A stretch of DNA of 64,000 bases from Mesocentrotus franciscanus (GCA_037976565.1 CP137682.1:24451973-24515972), one strand, 5' to 3'; positions 11,520-22,949 are shown, numbered from the stretch's first letter. The notes: generated by a model not told the origin, from the letters alone. Made by a program: numbers and translations.

Positions 11520-12485
11520 AAAGGCACTTGATTCGGTGCAATATCAGGCGCTACGGATATGTGCGGAGGACTACCTCTCACTTCCCTAAAATCATTACAA
11601 GTGGAAATGGGTGAATTTCCCTTGGATCTAAGGAGACAATTTGTGTCAAGTAAATATAGACAAAGTATTGAAAGATACCCAAACCATCCACTATCACAAA
11701 AGATAGGGCCATGTTGGCATTTTGATTATCTCAAGGGAAAAGCTTTTAATAAACCTTTCGGGTATAGAACCCTGAATAAAATTAAAAACTTCATGACATA
11801 AACTGCTGTACCATCCCTATTCCCGCCATGGCTTTTTGAACCCCCACTGGTTTCGACCGAATTGAGCTCTCGGATTTCAAAAGCCGACCATCCGAATGAA
11901 CTACAGCAACAAAGCTTAGAATTGATTAATACAAAATTGTCGAACCAGTTGCATATATTTACAGATGGATCTAAGGTTCTGGAGAAGGGCCAATGCTCGG
12001 CTGCCTTTTATATCCAACACTTTTCTGTACACCAATGTAAAAGATTAGCGAATTTTACCTCTTCGCATAGAGCCGAGTTGGCTGCCATTGTTCTTGCCCT
12101 TCAATGGATCATTAATAGTGACTGCTTATAAAGTGCCCTCACGGCCTTGCAACATTTCAGTGACGAATCCTTTGTCACAGAAATATTTACAATAACGACC
12201 CGATTAAAATATAGAGGGATCGAAATCTCTTTGGAATGGATTCCAGGCCACTGTGGGATAGTGGGAAATGAAAAGGCAGACTTCTACGCAAAAAAAGCTT
12301 TAACTCAGGAAATTGAAATGCATAACAAATTGACGTTATTTGAAAAGACAAGTTTAATTTTGTATAGTTCAAAGTTACTTTGGCAAGAAAGGTGGAATGA
12401 TACCCAATCGGCATTAAAATCCTTCAGCAAAATGTTATCTCACAATATTCTTGTAAATTGGGAAGAAAAACTGAACTATTCTTAG
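11520..12485 (+). pseudogene. LINE ORF2, connection and RNase H part, broken
   Basis: RNase H motifs are clear: LHIFTDGSKV with the first Asp (about 11950-11978), SSHRAELAAIVLALQW with the Glu (about 12062-12110) and LEWIPGHCGIVGNEKAD with His and the last Asp (about 12232-12282). A stop at 12129-12131 separates the middle from the last motif. RNase H points to the I superfamily rather than Jockey proper. Confidence 0.78.
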
Positions 12486-12529
12486 GCGACTACGCCTGGG
12501 AGTGTCTGGACTCAACCATGACCTCCTAC

Positions 12530-12646
12530 CAGTGGCGGATCCAGGAGGGCCGGTCCCTCCCTAGCAAAAAACAAACAGGTAAAAACACCCTTTTTTTGAA
12601 AAAAAAAGAAGATGGGTCCCCTCCCCTGGCGCCCAAGGGGGGGGGG
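12530..12646. mobile_element. Truncated MITE, CAGTGGCGGATCCAG family
   Basis: Begins with the terminal motif CAGTGGCGGATCCAG and continues with AAACAGGTAAAAACACCCTT and a GGCGCCCAAGG box, matching the complete element at 18363-18752. It breaks off after a G-run; the 3' terminal repeat is absent. Confidence 0.7.
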
Positions 12647-12759
12647 AATAATCTCATGTACTAACTCATATAACCTAATAAAGCCCACAAGTGTTTTGCT
12701 TTTGCCTGTTTTGCTGTTGCTTTTCTCCTAATATACGTTAACAAATAAATAAATAAACC

Positions 12760-13884
12760 CTCTAAACATACAGGTACACGACGCCCCCTTGTCTATGCCA
12801 GAGTGACCTAGGTTGAGTTTATCAACCGAGAAGCGTACGGCGTAATGTAACTCGCTGGGCTGGTAAGAAGGCATCGTAGAAAGGACAGGGCCAGCGTGAG
12901 TTGGAACTGTGCGCGGATAGTGGTTTAATTTGAAATATTATTCCAATTTGTTACATAAAACTGGGTAGACTATGACTTAATATTATATTAAAATGAGATG
13001 GGAGTTGTTTTAAATAATACCAAGACATTAAGAGAAAGAGATGCGATGAAATTGGCAACAACAGTCAAATTTGACTAATAGCCATTTATAATACCAAACG
13101 AAGAAGAAGAAGACAAGGGCAGGGCAAGCGCTATGTGAAACTGAGTGGGGGAGCGTGGCCAATTTGGTGAGGTGCACAAAACTGTTAAGATACTATTTTA
13201 GATATTATCTTAAAAGATAGATAAATATAAAATTAAATTTAAAAAATGAAAAAAAAATGAGAGATATGATCACGTGACGTAAAGTATTTTGGCGACAATA
13301 GTCACAGCTGACTAATTGCTATCGAGTCAAAACAGAAGAAGAAGGAGAAGAAGACAGAGAAAGAAGAAAGTCAGAGCAGTCTTCGTGAGACGAATTATAT
13401 AACTTGTGGCGCCAGATTGTTGCCTAGGAAGTGAGTTTTATTTCATTGACATTGAACATTCAGTAATTTCATTTATGTGTCATAGAAGTATGAAAAATAC
13501 ATGATTGTCAGAGCTCAAGCATAAAGAATGAGCTAGTATTGAAATAGACATTTTCATTTTACATGTGCAGGAGTCTGACTGTACTGCATACGTGTATATG
13601 TCTTTGGGTTGCCCGTAGGCGGCGTTATACAAATTGTATACGTGGCGCATAATTTGAAAAGGACATTTGGAAAGTTCCAGAAATGTTATTAAATATCTAT
13701 TTTGAGTTGTAATACATTGAAAGAAAACCAGTTTATGCAGTTAGAACAATTCAGAGTTTGGTAGACATGAAATGTGCTCACATATCGACCCTTTAAAGAA
13801 ATATTGAAGATATGACGAATTGTAGTGTGTCAAACTGTTTCATCGAAAAGTACGATGGACAAGGCTTGAGTATTTTACTTGTTA
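12760..13884. other. Unassigned non-coding DNA
   Basis: No gene seen. Two stretches (13035-13120 and 13290-13375) share a weak pattern: GGC(A/G)ACAA(C/T)AGTCA, then GACTAAT, then a GAAGAAGAAG run. This may be a diverged direct duplication. Confidence 0.35.
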
Positions 13885-14425
13885 GACCCAGGCCCGCCCC
13901 CCCCACTCCGAGAACGGAAGGATACCATGCGTGTTACCAAAATGTTCGGTAAAGGGGTACTTTTCGTGCGACAAAGTCCGGCCCGAGAATTGTAAAAAAA
14001 GAGGGTGTATTTTACTTTTCACCCGGAGATTTCTTTAAAAAGGGGGTGTTTTTACTTTTTCTATCTTTGGATTCCTTAGAAATTTTAAAAGGGGGTCATA
14101 AAATATCTTGAATATCATAGATAGGGGGGTACATTGAGCAGTGTCCCAGATTTAAGGGGGTCTCCAAGGCAGAAAAAGCCCGCGAAAAGCCCACGAAAGG
14201 GGGGTTCAGAAATGTTGGTAGTCCTGAGATAAGGGGGTGCTTTCAAAGGGAGGGAACAGGCATACGCGTACTCTAAATGACACTGAGTGGGGGGTGGGGC
14301 CTAACCCTAATGTATTCAGATGTACATCTCATAAGAAACCATGCACATACCTTCAACAGGTTTCTCCCTTAGTAAATTTCAATAGGCTTCTCGTGATAAG
14401 CCTGACAGTCATTCAAGCACTTTGG
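13885..14425 (-). mobile_element. Dispersed element C, inverted copy
   Basis: This roughly 540-bp sequence is the reverse complement of the segment found in the array at 30985-31513 and four further places. Shared marks, written on the + strand here, are GGTGCTTTCAAAGGGAGGG, CATACGCGTACTCTAAATGA and ATAAGCCTGACAGTCATTC. It is rich in G-runs and has no supported ORF. The opposite orientation shows it is a mobile or dispersed repeat, not simply part of the tandem unit. Confidence 0.7.
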
Positions 14426-14870
14426 TTGTTTTGAATTTCATAATCTGAAATTGCATTTTGATTTACTTGGGCCTCGAGCCATAAAGCAAATTGATATTCC
14501 AAGCCCTGTTTTGATCATACATGTATTTTGCGTATGATTGATCATTCAAATTAGATTTGATATTTGAAGAACAGAAAATAGATAAAAGAGAGTTTAGTTA
14601 AATTCAGTTGAAACACAGGCTTCTGAAAGGGAATGGATTTGTTATCTTAAATGGATAATTTATAGTGTGAGAAAGGGAAAGGAAAACTCTTATACATAAT
14701 AGAGAGTTTTATTTATCATTGATATCATAAAGCATACATATATTTATGAGTATTTTGATTCATATCTTTTCTGCAGATTTGAATACAATAAAGTTATCCT
14801 GTTTCCAGTGGCAATCTGGTACGGTGTGAACTTAGTTCCCTTATTGATCCAGAAACCTTGTTTGGTATAC
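14426..14870. other. Non-coding, diverged intron side of copy 2
   Basis: The usual unit boxes are absent here; only the last bases before the exon (TTTGGTATAC) match other units. Confidence 0.4.
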
Positions 14871-15097
14871 CTTTGATCTTAATGCCTCAGTGGCCATCGT
14901 TGAGTAGAACTCATCACTCAGCTTCACACCGTCCAGATTCAGTGATCGAAGATTTGGCATAGAGCAGAGACCTCTCGCGTAATGAGAGGATGCAGCAGAA
15001 CTCAGATCTGCCGTCTTGTGCTTTAGTTTCTCAATCTAGTGATATGAAAGGACAGGTTGAATAGAGTGAATAGTATTATCAAGTATAGACGACATGT
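14871..15097 (-). pseudogene. Array LRR exon copy 2, nonsense
   Basis: Full length, splice sites kept, but the codon for Gln in HHQIE is TAG (15036-15038). Variable windows: KHKT and NLDGV. Element B follows 20 nt beyond the acceptor, so the CT tract is displaced. Confidence 0.75.
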
Positions 15098-15116
15098 CTA
15101 GTTTAAATATTTTCTA

Positions 15117-15400
15117 TGGTTCAGTGGTTCAATGGTTCAAATTTATTTCCACTTTCTCATATTACATATATATAATAAAACATAAACAAAACAAGGCAGT
15201 GCATTACTAAAAACGGTACAATAATAATGTTTGAATTATTAATGATGGACATATACATTGCATCATCACAGAATTTAGAAAAAATAATCATTCTTAATTA
15301 CATCTGAATTTGAGCAAAAGTGGAGGAACCTAGAGGGGAAAAAAGCAGAGCTTGTGAAGCTATAGCTCCCTTTTTAGGAAATCAAACTTGTATTCAAGAA
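15117..15400. mobile_element. Dispersed element B, copy next to exon copy 2
   Basis: Starts with short repeats of TGGTTCAA, then a body including ACAAGGCAGTGCATTAC and AAAGTGGAGGAA, to CTTGTATTCAAGAATG. The same body, more or less truncated, lies beside exon copies 7, 12, 17, 20, 22, 25, 29, 43 and 46. The short-repeat end suggests the 3' end of a LINE read backwards, but no coding part remains. Confidence 0.6.
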
Positions 15401-15600
15401 TGGAGTGAATAGTATTATCAAGTAAAGTAAAAATATTCTTCCTGTCATTAATGTAACATTATTAACCTCTACTTAGACTTTTAAAGCAAAAGAGAGAGAA
15501 TGGAGGAAGAGAGAGAGACATAGAGAAAGAGAGACCGTGACAGAGACATAATGAGAGAGAGAGAGAGAGAGAAAAAAAAAACCCGAGAGAAATGGGTGTG
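15401..15600 (-). repeat. Unit fragment: exon shred, acceptor region and GA tract
   Basis: A short exon remnant (GAGTGAATAGTATTATCAAG, 15404-15423) is joined directly to acceptor-side sequence and a GA tract at about 15487-15572. The rest of the exon is missing. Confidence 0.6.
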
Positions 15601-15692
15601 GTAAGAAACTAGATGGAACTTCAACTGCGCGCAGTCGAAAATGATGCCTCCGCCATAGAGCAATTTTACAAACCAAAATGGAAGCAATTTTT

Positions 15693-16796
15693 AAAATTCA
15701 AGTTTGATTGTAATCCATCTGTTGGTTCTAATGATAACGCGATCACGAGCTATTTTGAGATACATAATGAGCCCTGTGACCTTTGACCTCGTGACCCCAA
15801 ATCTAATCAGTTCATTGACTCTGCAAGATACATACATGACCCAAGTTTGGCGGTAATCCATCAATCGGTTCTTGAGATAACGTGATCACAAGCTATTTTG
15901 CATACATAATGAGCCCTGTGACCTTGACCTTTGACCTCGTGACCCCAAAATCTAATCAGTTCATTGCTCTGCAAGATACATACATGACCCAAGTTTGGCG
16001 GTAATCCATCAATCGGTTCTTGAGATAAAGTGATCACGAGCTATTTTTGCATACATAATGAGCCCTGTGACCTTTGACCTTTGACCTCGTGACCCCAAAA
16101 TCTAATCAGTTCATTAGCTCTGCAAGATACATACATGACCCAAGTTTGGCGGTAATCCATCAATCGGTTCTTGAGATAACGCGATCACGAACTATTTTTG
16201 CATACATAATGAGCCCTGTGACCTTTGACCTTGGACCTCGTGACCCCAAAATCTAATCAGTTCATTAGCTCTGCAAGATACATACATGACCCAAGTTTGG
16301 CGGTAATCCATCAATCGGTTCTTGAGATAACGCGATCACGAACTATTTTTGCATACATAATGGGCCCTGTGACCTTTGACCTTGGACCTCGTGACCCCAA
16401 AATCTAATCACTTCATTAGCTCTGCAAGATACATACATGACCCGAGTTTGGCGGTAATCCATCAATCGGTTCTTGAGATAACGCGATCACGAACTATTTT
16501 TGCATACATAATGGGCCCTGTGACCTTTGACCTTGGACCTCGTGACCCCAAAATCTAATCACTTCATTAGCTCTGCAAGATACATACATGACCCGAGTTT
16601 GGCGGTAATCCATCAATCGGTTCTTGAGATAACGCGATCACGAACTATTTTTGCATACATAATGGGCCCTGTGACCTTTGACCTTGGACCTCATGACCCC
16701 AAAATCTAATCACTTCATTAGCTCTGCAAGATACATACATGACCCGAGTTTGGCGGTAATCCATCAATTGGTTCTTGAGATAACGCGATCACGAGA
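15693..16796. repeat. 151-bp tandem repeat, about 7.5 copies
   Basis: Repeat starts (GCCCTGTGACC) fall at 15771, 15913, 16062, 16213, 16364, 16515 and 16666. Spacings are 142 and 149 in the older-looking left part, then exactly 151. The four right-hand copies are almost identical. Each has TGACCT half-sites (see findings). Recurring 60-codon open frames are by-products: 151 is not divisible by three. Confidence 0.95.
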
Positions 16797-16836
16797 ACCG
16801 TACGTACGTACGTACGTACGGACGGACGGACAACCA
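16797..16836. repeat. ACGT / ACGG microsatellite
   Basis: About five GTAC repeats followed by three GGAC repeats at the right end of the 151-bp array. Confidence 0.9.
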
Positions 16837-17051
16837 GAAAACATAATGCCTCCGGCTACGTTGTAGCGGAGGCATAAAAAGAGAGACACACAAATGTGAT
16901 TAGTTATAGATAGTTGGAAAAGAGAGACCGTGGTCTGTTCAAGCAGAATAAAAGTGCTATGTCGTCTATTTACATTGCACATGTAAATTAATTTCCTGTG
17001 ACTACTGCCAAAATGTAAATAATTGTCTACATATAAAACGCGAACTACTAT

Positions 17052-17206
17052 TTTTAGATAGGGGGATACATTGAGCAGTGTTCCGGATTTAGCGGGGTCT
17101 CCACGGCAGGAAAAGCCCGCGAAATGGGGGTTAAGAAATGTTGGCAGTCCTGAGATAGGGGAGTGCTTTCAAAGGGAGGGAACAAGCATACGCGTACCCT
17201 TAATAA
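17052..17206 (-). mobile_element. Partial copy of element C
   Basis: Matches the 13885-14425 copy in the same orientation (GGGGGATACATTGAGCAGTG through CATACGCGTACCC) and is truncated on both sides. Confidence 0.7.
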
Positions 17207-17809
17207 CACTTATACTTATACTTTTTAAGCAAAAGAAAGAGAAGGGAGGGAGAGAAAGAGAGAGAGACAGAGACAGAGAGAAAGAGAGACCGTGACAGAG
17301 ACAGAGACATAATGAGAGACAGAGATAGAGAGAAAAAACCCCGAGAGAAATGGGTGTGGTAAGAGGGAAGAAAGATGATATGAAGAAAGATAAACAAATG
17401 TGATTAGTAATAGATAGTTAGAAAAGAGAGACCGTGGTCTGTTCAAGCAGAATAAAAGTGCTATGTCCGTCTATTTACATTGCAGATGTAAACTAATTTC
17501 CTGTGACTACTGACACAATGTAAATAATGTCTAAATATAGAATACGAACTACTATTTATAGGATACGTGTTTTTAAAACATGAATCTATATCATTATGAC
17601 ACCAAATTTCATATTATTCACGTGATTTTTTTACCTTGTCAGCATGGCCAAACAATTATAATACTGATATTAGCGTGCTCGTAATTGATGAAAATAAATG
17701 ATGTCTTTTTAAAAGGTGTCAAAATACAGCTTCCCCATATGTCGATTTTGAAGAATGCAAAACTCTTTCGAAACACATTCTTTCAAATTGAAATACTGTT
17801 TGGGTGTAC
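17207..17809 (-). repeat. Array unit, GA tract and intron of copy 3
   Basis: The GA tract lies at about 17226-17335, followed by the standard conserved intron boxes up to the donor of copy 3. From here rightwards the array is continuous. Confidence 0.75.
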
Positions 17810-18036
17810 CTTTGATGTTGATGCCTCAGAGGCCATCGTTGAGTAGAACTCATCACTCAGCTTCACACCGTCCAGATTCAGTGATTGAAGATTTGGCATG
17901 AAGCAGAGACCTCTCGCGTAGTGAGAGGATGCAGCTGAACCCAGATCTGCCGTCTTGTGCTTTAGCTTCTCAATCTGGTGATGTGACAGGACAGGTTGAA
18001 TAGAGTGAATAGTATGATCATGAATAGACGATATGT
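17810..18036 (-). CDS. Array LRR exon copy 3 (open, no Met)
   Basis: 227 nt, no stop. The usual ATG is ATA, yet the acceptor (TCAG) is kept, which argues for an internal exon. Donor is GTACAC instead of GTATAC. Windows: KHKT and NLDGV; LQSL replaces LRSL. Confidence 0.58.
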
Positions 18037-18362
18037 CTGATTTTATCTTACCGTTATTAATGTAACATTATTAACCTCTACTTGGACTTTTAAAGCAAGA
18101 AATAAGAGAAAAGAGAGAGAGAGAGAGAGAGAGAAGGGGGACAGAGACAGAGACAGAGGCAGAGGGAGATAGAGAAAAGGGGGACAGAGACAGAGACAGA
18201 GGCAGAGGGAGATAGAGAGAAATAGTCCCAAAGGGAAATGCATGAAGTAAGAGAAAAGAAAGACAAACAAATTTCATCAAAATAGACAAGAGAGACCGTG
18301 TCTGTTCAAGCAGGATATATATCCGTCTTTTTACAATGCACATTTCTTAATATAGAATGCTT

Positions 18363-18752
18363 CAGTGGCGGATCCAGGGGGGCCCGGGGGGCCCGGGCCC
18401 CCTCCCCTAGAAAAAAAACAGGTAAAAACACCCTTTTTTGAAAAAAAGAAGTTGGGCCCTCCTGGCGCCAAGGGGTGGGTGGACAAAATAACCCTTCCTG
18501 TAGGGAAAAAAAATTTTCGGGTGCCAAAAAATAAAAAATTGTGCTAACTAGCTCTGGCGCCCAAGGGTGTGGGGGTGGTGGTGGAAAAATAATTACCCTT
18601 CCCGGAGGGAATTTTTTTTTTCGGGTGCCAACAAATTTTTTTTTGCTTACTACCCCAACTGAGCAAAAATCGACCAGCACGATTTTCAAATTTTCGCACG
18701 AAGTGGGCCCCTTTTTAGGCCCCCTCCCTTGCCGCCGGCTGGATCCGCCCCT
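18363..18752. mobile_element. Complete MITE, CAGTGGCGGATCCAG family, with 9-bp TSD
   Basis: Left end CAGTGGCGGATCCAG (18363-18377) is inverted at the right end (CTGGATCCGCCCCT, to 18752). It is flanked by AGAATGCTT on both sides (18354-18362 and 18753-18761). Inside is a diverged tandem pair of about 92 bp beginning CTGGCGCC (18462 and 18554). G/C-runs dominate the left end. It interrupts an intron of the array at AGAATGCTT-AATACTATT. Confidence 0.85.
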
Positions 18753-19031
18753 AGAATGCTTAATACTATTTGTAGGATACGTGCATTTAAAACACCCTTA
18801 AATAATGAATCTCCATCAATATGACACCAAATTTCTTTCTATTCACAGGTATTTATTTCCTTGTCAGCATAGCCAAACTATTTATAATATTGATATGAGA
18901 CTGCTCGTAACTAATCAAAATAAATGATTTATTGTTTATTGTTAACAAAAAGTAACCCCAAAAGTTAAGTTTGAGAATGCTAAACTTTTTGGAAACAAAT
19001 CGTTTCCAATGGAAATCGTAATTGGGTATAC

Positions 19032-19258
19032 CTTTGATCTTGATGCCTCAGAGGCCATCTTTGAGTAGAACTCATCACTCAGCTTCACACTGTTCAGACC
19101 CAGTGATCGCAGATTTGGCATTAAGCAGAGACCTTTAGCGTAATGAGAGGATGCAACAGAACCGAGATCAGCCGTTTCCTGCTTTAGCTCCTCAAGCTGG
19201 TGATGTGACAGGACACGATGAATAGAGTTAATAGTGTTGTCAAGTATAGACGACATGT
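19032..19258 (-). CDS. Array LRR exon copy 4 (open)
   Basis: 227 nt with both splice sites. Belongs to a distinct subfamily: HRVLSHHQLEEL, KQET, AKGLCLMPN and the strand GLNSV. YSKM replaces YSTM. Confidence 0.62.
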
Positions 19259-19910
19259 CTAATTTTATGTAATTTACATATTTTCTTTTGTCATTAATGT
19301 CACATTATTAACCTCTACTTAGACTTTTATAGCAAGGGAGAGAAGAGAGGAGAGCGAGAGAGAGAGAGAGAGAGACCGGGACGGAGAAAGAGACATAATG
19401 AGAGACAGAGAGAGAGATAGAGAGAAAAACAACAACATGGGAAATGGGTGTGGTAAGAGCAAAGAAAGACGAGATGAAGAAAAACAAACAAATGTGATTA
19501 ATTATAGATATTTAGAAAAGAGATACCGTGTCTGTTCAAGCAGAATATAAGTGTTATATCCGTCTATTTACAATGCAGATGTAAAATTAATTCATTGCGA
19601 CTATTGGCAAATTATAATTATTTTTTTTGTTTTTATGTGACATACTTTTTATGGGATAAGTACTTTTATACACGCTTTTTTCATGAATCTATATCATTAT
19701 GACACTAAAGTTCATTCTATAACATGAATTGTTTCCTTGTCAGCACGGCCAAACTGTTTATTATATTGATATGAGAGTGCTCGTGACTAATGTTTATAAA
19801 TGATTTCTTGTTGAGAATTGTAAAAATACAGTTACCCCATATGTTGAAATCGGAGAATGCAAAGTATTTAGAAACAAATCGTTTCTAATTGAAATCGTGT
19901 TTGGGTATAC

Positions 19911-20137
19911 CTTTGATCGTGATGCCTCAGTGGCCATCGTTGAGTAGAACTCTTCACTCAGCTTCACACTGTTCAGACCCAGTGATCGCAGATTTGGCAT
20001 TAAGCAGAGACCTTTAGCGTAATGAGAGGATGCAACAGAACCAAGATCAGCCGTTTCCTGCTTTAGCTCCTCAAGCTGGTGATGTGACAGGACACGATGA
20101 ATAGAGTTAATAGTATTGTCAAGTATAGACGACATGT
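19911..20137 (-). CDS. Array LRR exon copy 5 (open)
   Basis: Same subfamily as copy 4 (KQET, GLNSV) but reads KLSEEFYSTMATEAS. Nearly identical to copy 10, about 4.08 kb away. Confidence 0.62.
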
Positions 20138-20644
20138 CTAATTTTATGTAATTTACATATTTTCTTTTGTCATTAATGTAACATTATTAACCTCTACTTA
20201 GACTTTTATAGCAAGGGAGAGAGAAGGTAGAGAGAGAGAGAGACCGGGACGGAGAAAGAGACATAATGAGAGACAGAGAGAGAGAGAGACCGGGACGGAG
20301 AAAGAGACATAATGAGAGACAGAGAGAGAGAGAGATAGAGAGAAATAGGCCCAAAGGGACAAGACAAACCAATTTCATCAATTATAGTTAGTTGGACAAG
20401 AAAGACCGTGTTTGTTCAAGCAGGATAAAAGTGCTATTACCGTCTATAGACAAAATGCAAATAATTTCTAAATATAGAATGCTTTACCCCATTTTGTAGG
20501 AGACGTGCTTTAAAAACACACTTTAATATGAATCTATATTATTATGACACCAATGTTCATTCCATTCACAGGTATTTATTAATTTTCTTGCCAGCATAGG
20601 CAAACTATTTATAATATTGATATGAAAGTGCTCGTAACTAATCA

Positions 20645-20695
20645 AAATAAATGATTTCTTAAAATATTTTCTATTGTCATTAATATAACTTCATT
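20645..20695 (-). repeat. Exonless unit junction 1
   Basis: The intron end (AAATAAATGATTTCTT) is fused straight to the acceptor-side sequence (AAAATATTTTCTATTGTCAT). A whole exon is missing. The same junction recurs at about 24690 and 27850, so the deletion preceded block duplication. Confidence 0.8.
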
Positions 20696-21289
20696 AACCT
20701 CTACTTAAACTATTAAAGCAAGGGAAAGAGATAGAAGTGAGTGAGAGAGACCGACATAGCCAGAGACATAATGAGATACAGAGAGAGAGATATAAAGAAA
20801 AACCCGTGGGAAATTGGAGTGGTTAGAGCAAAGAAAGACGAGATGAAGAAATTCAAGCAAATTTGATTAATTATAGATACATGTAGTTAGAAAAGAGAGA
20901 CCGTGTCTGTTCACGCAGAATAAAAGTGTTATATCCATCTATTTACAATGCCCATGTAAAATAAATTTTCTGCGACTATTGGAAAACTACAGTACAAGTA
21001 ATTTTTTTTTTATATGCGAAATACTATTTATAAGATAAGTACGTTTGAACACACTTTTATATGAATCTATTTCATTATGCCACCAAGTTCATTCTATTCA
21101 CATGATTTATATCCTTGTCAGCTTGGCCAAACTATTTATTATATTGATATGGGAGTACTCGACTAATGAAAACAATAGATTTCTATTCTTTTTTAAATGT
21201 AAAAAAACATTTCCCCCTATTTTTCAGTTTGAAGAATGCAAAACTATTGGGAAAAAATTGTTTCCAATACAAATCGTGTTTGGGTATAC

Positions 21290-21516
21290 CTTTGATTTTG
21301 ATGCCTCAGTGGCCATCGTTGAGTAGAACTCATCACTCAGCTTCATACTGTCCAGACTCAGTGATCGAAGATTTGGCATGAAGCAGAGACCTCTCGCGTA
21401 ATGAGAGGAAGCAGCAGAACCCAGATCTGCCGTCTTGTGCTTTAGCTCCTCAATCTGGTGATGTGACAGGACAGGATGAATAAGGTGAATAGTATTATCA
21501 AGTTTAGACGACATGT
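21290..21516 (-). CDS. Array LRR exon copy 6 (open)
   Basis: Windows KHKT and SLDSM; start reads MSSKLDNTIHLIHP. It has the short acceptor architecture: only about 45 nt from exon to GA tract, so the frame stays open through the CT tract upstream. Confidence 0.62.
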
Positions 21517-22102
21517 CTAATATAAATAAACTTAGACTTTTACAGCAAGGGAAAGAGAAAGGAGAGAGAGAGAGAGAGACCGGGACAGAGACATAATGAG
21601 AAACAGAGAGAGATATAAAGAGAAAGAGGCCCACAGGGAGAAGGGTGTTAAGAGCAAAGTAAGACGAGATGAAGAAAGACAAACAAATGCCATCAATTGC
21701 AGATTGTTTTTAAAGAGAGACCGTGTCTGTTCAAGCAGGATAAAAGTGTTATATCCGTCTTTTTACAATGCACATGTAAAATTAATCTTGCGACAATTGA
21801 CTAAATTTAAATGATTTCTAAATATAGAAAGCTTAATACTATATATAATATTCATATTTTTTAAACACGCTTTTGTATGAATCTATACCATTATGACACC
21901 AAAGTTCATTCTATTCACAGGTATTTATTTCCTTCCCAGCATGGCAAAAGAATTTAATATATCGATATGAGAGTGCTCTTGAATAATGTATGATCTCTTT
22001 TTAAAGGTGTGAAAATACAGTTACCCCATATGTTAAATTTGAGGAATGCAAAACTTTTTCGTAAAAGATATCATTTCGAATTGAGGTACTGTTTGAGTAT
22101 AC

Positions 22103-22329
22103 CTTTGATTTTGATGCCTCAGAGGCGATCGTCGAGTAGAACTCATCACTCAGCTTCATACTGTCCAGATTCAGTGATCGAATATTTGGCATAGAGCAGA
22201 GACCTCTCGCATAATGATAGGATGCATGAGAACCCAGATCTGCCGTCTCGTGTGATAGCTTCTCAATCTGGTGTTGTGACAGTACAGGTTGAATAGAGTG
22301 AATAGTAATATCAAGTATAGAGGATATAT
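22103..22329 (-). CDS. Array LRR exon copy 7 (open, no Met)
   Basis: 227 nt, open; start codon position is ATA. Windows SHET / GSHAS and NLDSM, with MPNIRSL. Element B lies 20 nt outside the acceptor. Confidence 0.58.
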
Positions 22330-22348
22330 CTAGTTTGAATATTTTCTA

Positions 22349-22490
22349 TGGTTTAATGGTTCAAATTTATTTCCACTTTCTCATATTACTTAATAAGAAA
22401 ACATAATCAAAACAAGGCAGTGCATTACCAAAATCGGTACAATAATATTGCAATTATTAAATGATGAACATACTTCTTTTGAGAACATAA
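22349..22490. mobile_element. Element B, truncated (beside copy 7)
   Basis: About 140 bp from TGGTTTAATGGTTCAAA to ACTTCTTTTGAGAACATA, then directly into unit intron. A near-identical truncation lies at 26385-26525. Confidence 0.7.
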
Positions 22491-22722
22491 TAATGAATCT
22501 ACATCAATATGACACCAAATTTCTTTCTATTCACAGGTATTTATTTCCTTGTCAGCATATAGCCAAACTATTTATAATATTGATATGAGACTGCTCGTAA
22601 CTAATCAAAATAAATGATTTATTGTTTATTGTTAACAAAAAGTAACCCCAAAAGTTAAGTTTGAAGAATGCTAAACTTTTTGGAAACAAATCGTTTCCAA
22701 TGGAAATCGTAATTGGGTATAC

Positions 22723-22949
22723 TTGTGATCTTGATGCCTCAGAGGCCATCGTTGAGTAGAACTCATCACTCAGCTTCACACTGTTCAGACCCAGTGATCG
22801 CAGATTTGGCATTAAGCAGAGACCTTTAGCGTATTGAGAGGATGCAACAGAACCCAGATCAGCCGTTTCCTGCTTTAGCTCCTCAAGCTGGTGATATGAC
22901 AGGACACGATGAATAGAGTTAATAGTATTGTCAAGTATAGACGACATGT
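22723..22949 (-). CDS. Array LRR exon copy 8 (open, altered donor)
   Basis: GLNSV subfamily with SSQYAKGL. The last codon is CAA, so the donor context is CACAA|GTATAC instead of AAAG|GTATAC, which should be weaker. Shared with copy 13. Confidence 0.58.

Larger units (their letters stand above)
7080..12758 (+). mobile_element. Decayed non-LTR retrotransposon (I/Nimb- or Jockey-like)
   Basis: The order is ORF1 with a zinc knuckle, then an ORF2 with AP-type endonuclease, reverse transcriptase and RNase H. This is the layout of I-superfamily LINEs; Jockey itself usually lacks RNase H. Frames are broken many times by stops and shifts, and about 1.1 kb of unrelated DNA sits between the endonuclease and RT parts. 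The likely 3' end is an AAATAAATAAATAAA tail at about 12741-12757, following AATAAAG at 12676. It lies on the strand opposite to the LRR gene. It is not capable of making an intact protein. Confidence 0.85.
15640..16880. mobile_element. Element carrying a 151-bp satellite (pearl/HINE-like)
   Basis: ATGCCTCCG occurs near both ends (15641 and 16846). The right end has a hairpin, GCCTCCGGCTAC-GTT-GTAGCGGAGGC. The core is a 151-bp tandem array followed by a short ACGT/ACGG microsatellite. Ends flanking a core-repeat array plus microsatellite resemble pearl-type non-autonomous Helitron relatives of marine invertebrates; this assignment is inference. Confidence 0.45.
18785..22490 (-). repeat. Higher-order block 1, copy a (exon copies 4-7)
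   Basis: Block of about 3.7 kb whose parts recur at 22491-26525 and 26526-28705. It holds exon copies 4, 5, 6 and 7 plus an exonless unit. Confidence 0.75.

Noticed and set aside
12458..12664. 68-codon open frame after the LINE RNase H
   Set aside because: It runs out of the LINE into a truncated MITE and low-complexity G-runs.
16074..16866. Repeated 60-codon open frames (..DLVTPKSN..)
   Set aside because: They recur with the 151-bp satellite, whose length is not a multiple of three; no protein feature is seen.
18306..18801. Open frames on both strands of the G/C-run region
   Set aside because: They lie inside a MITE with inverted ends; Pro/Gly/Lys-rich translations are compositional.
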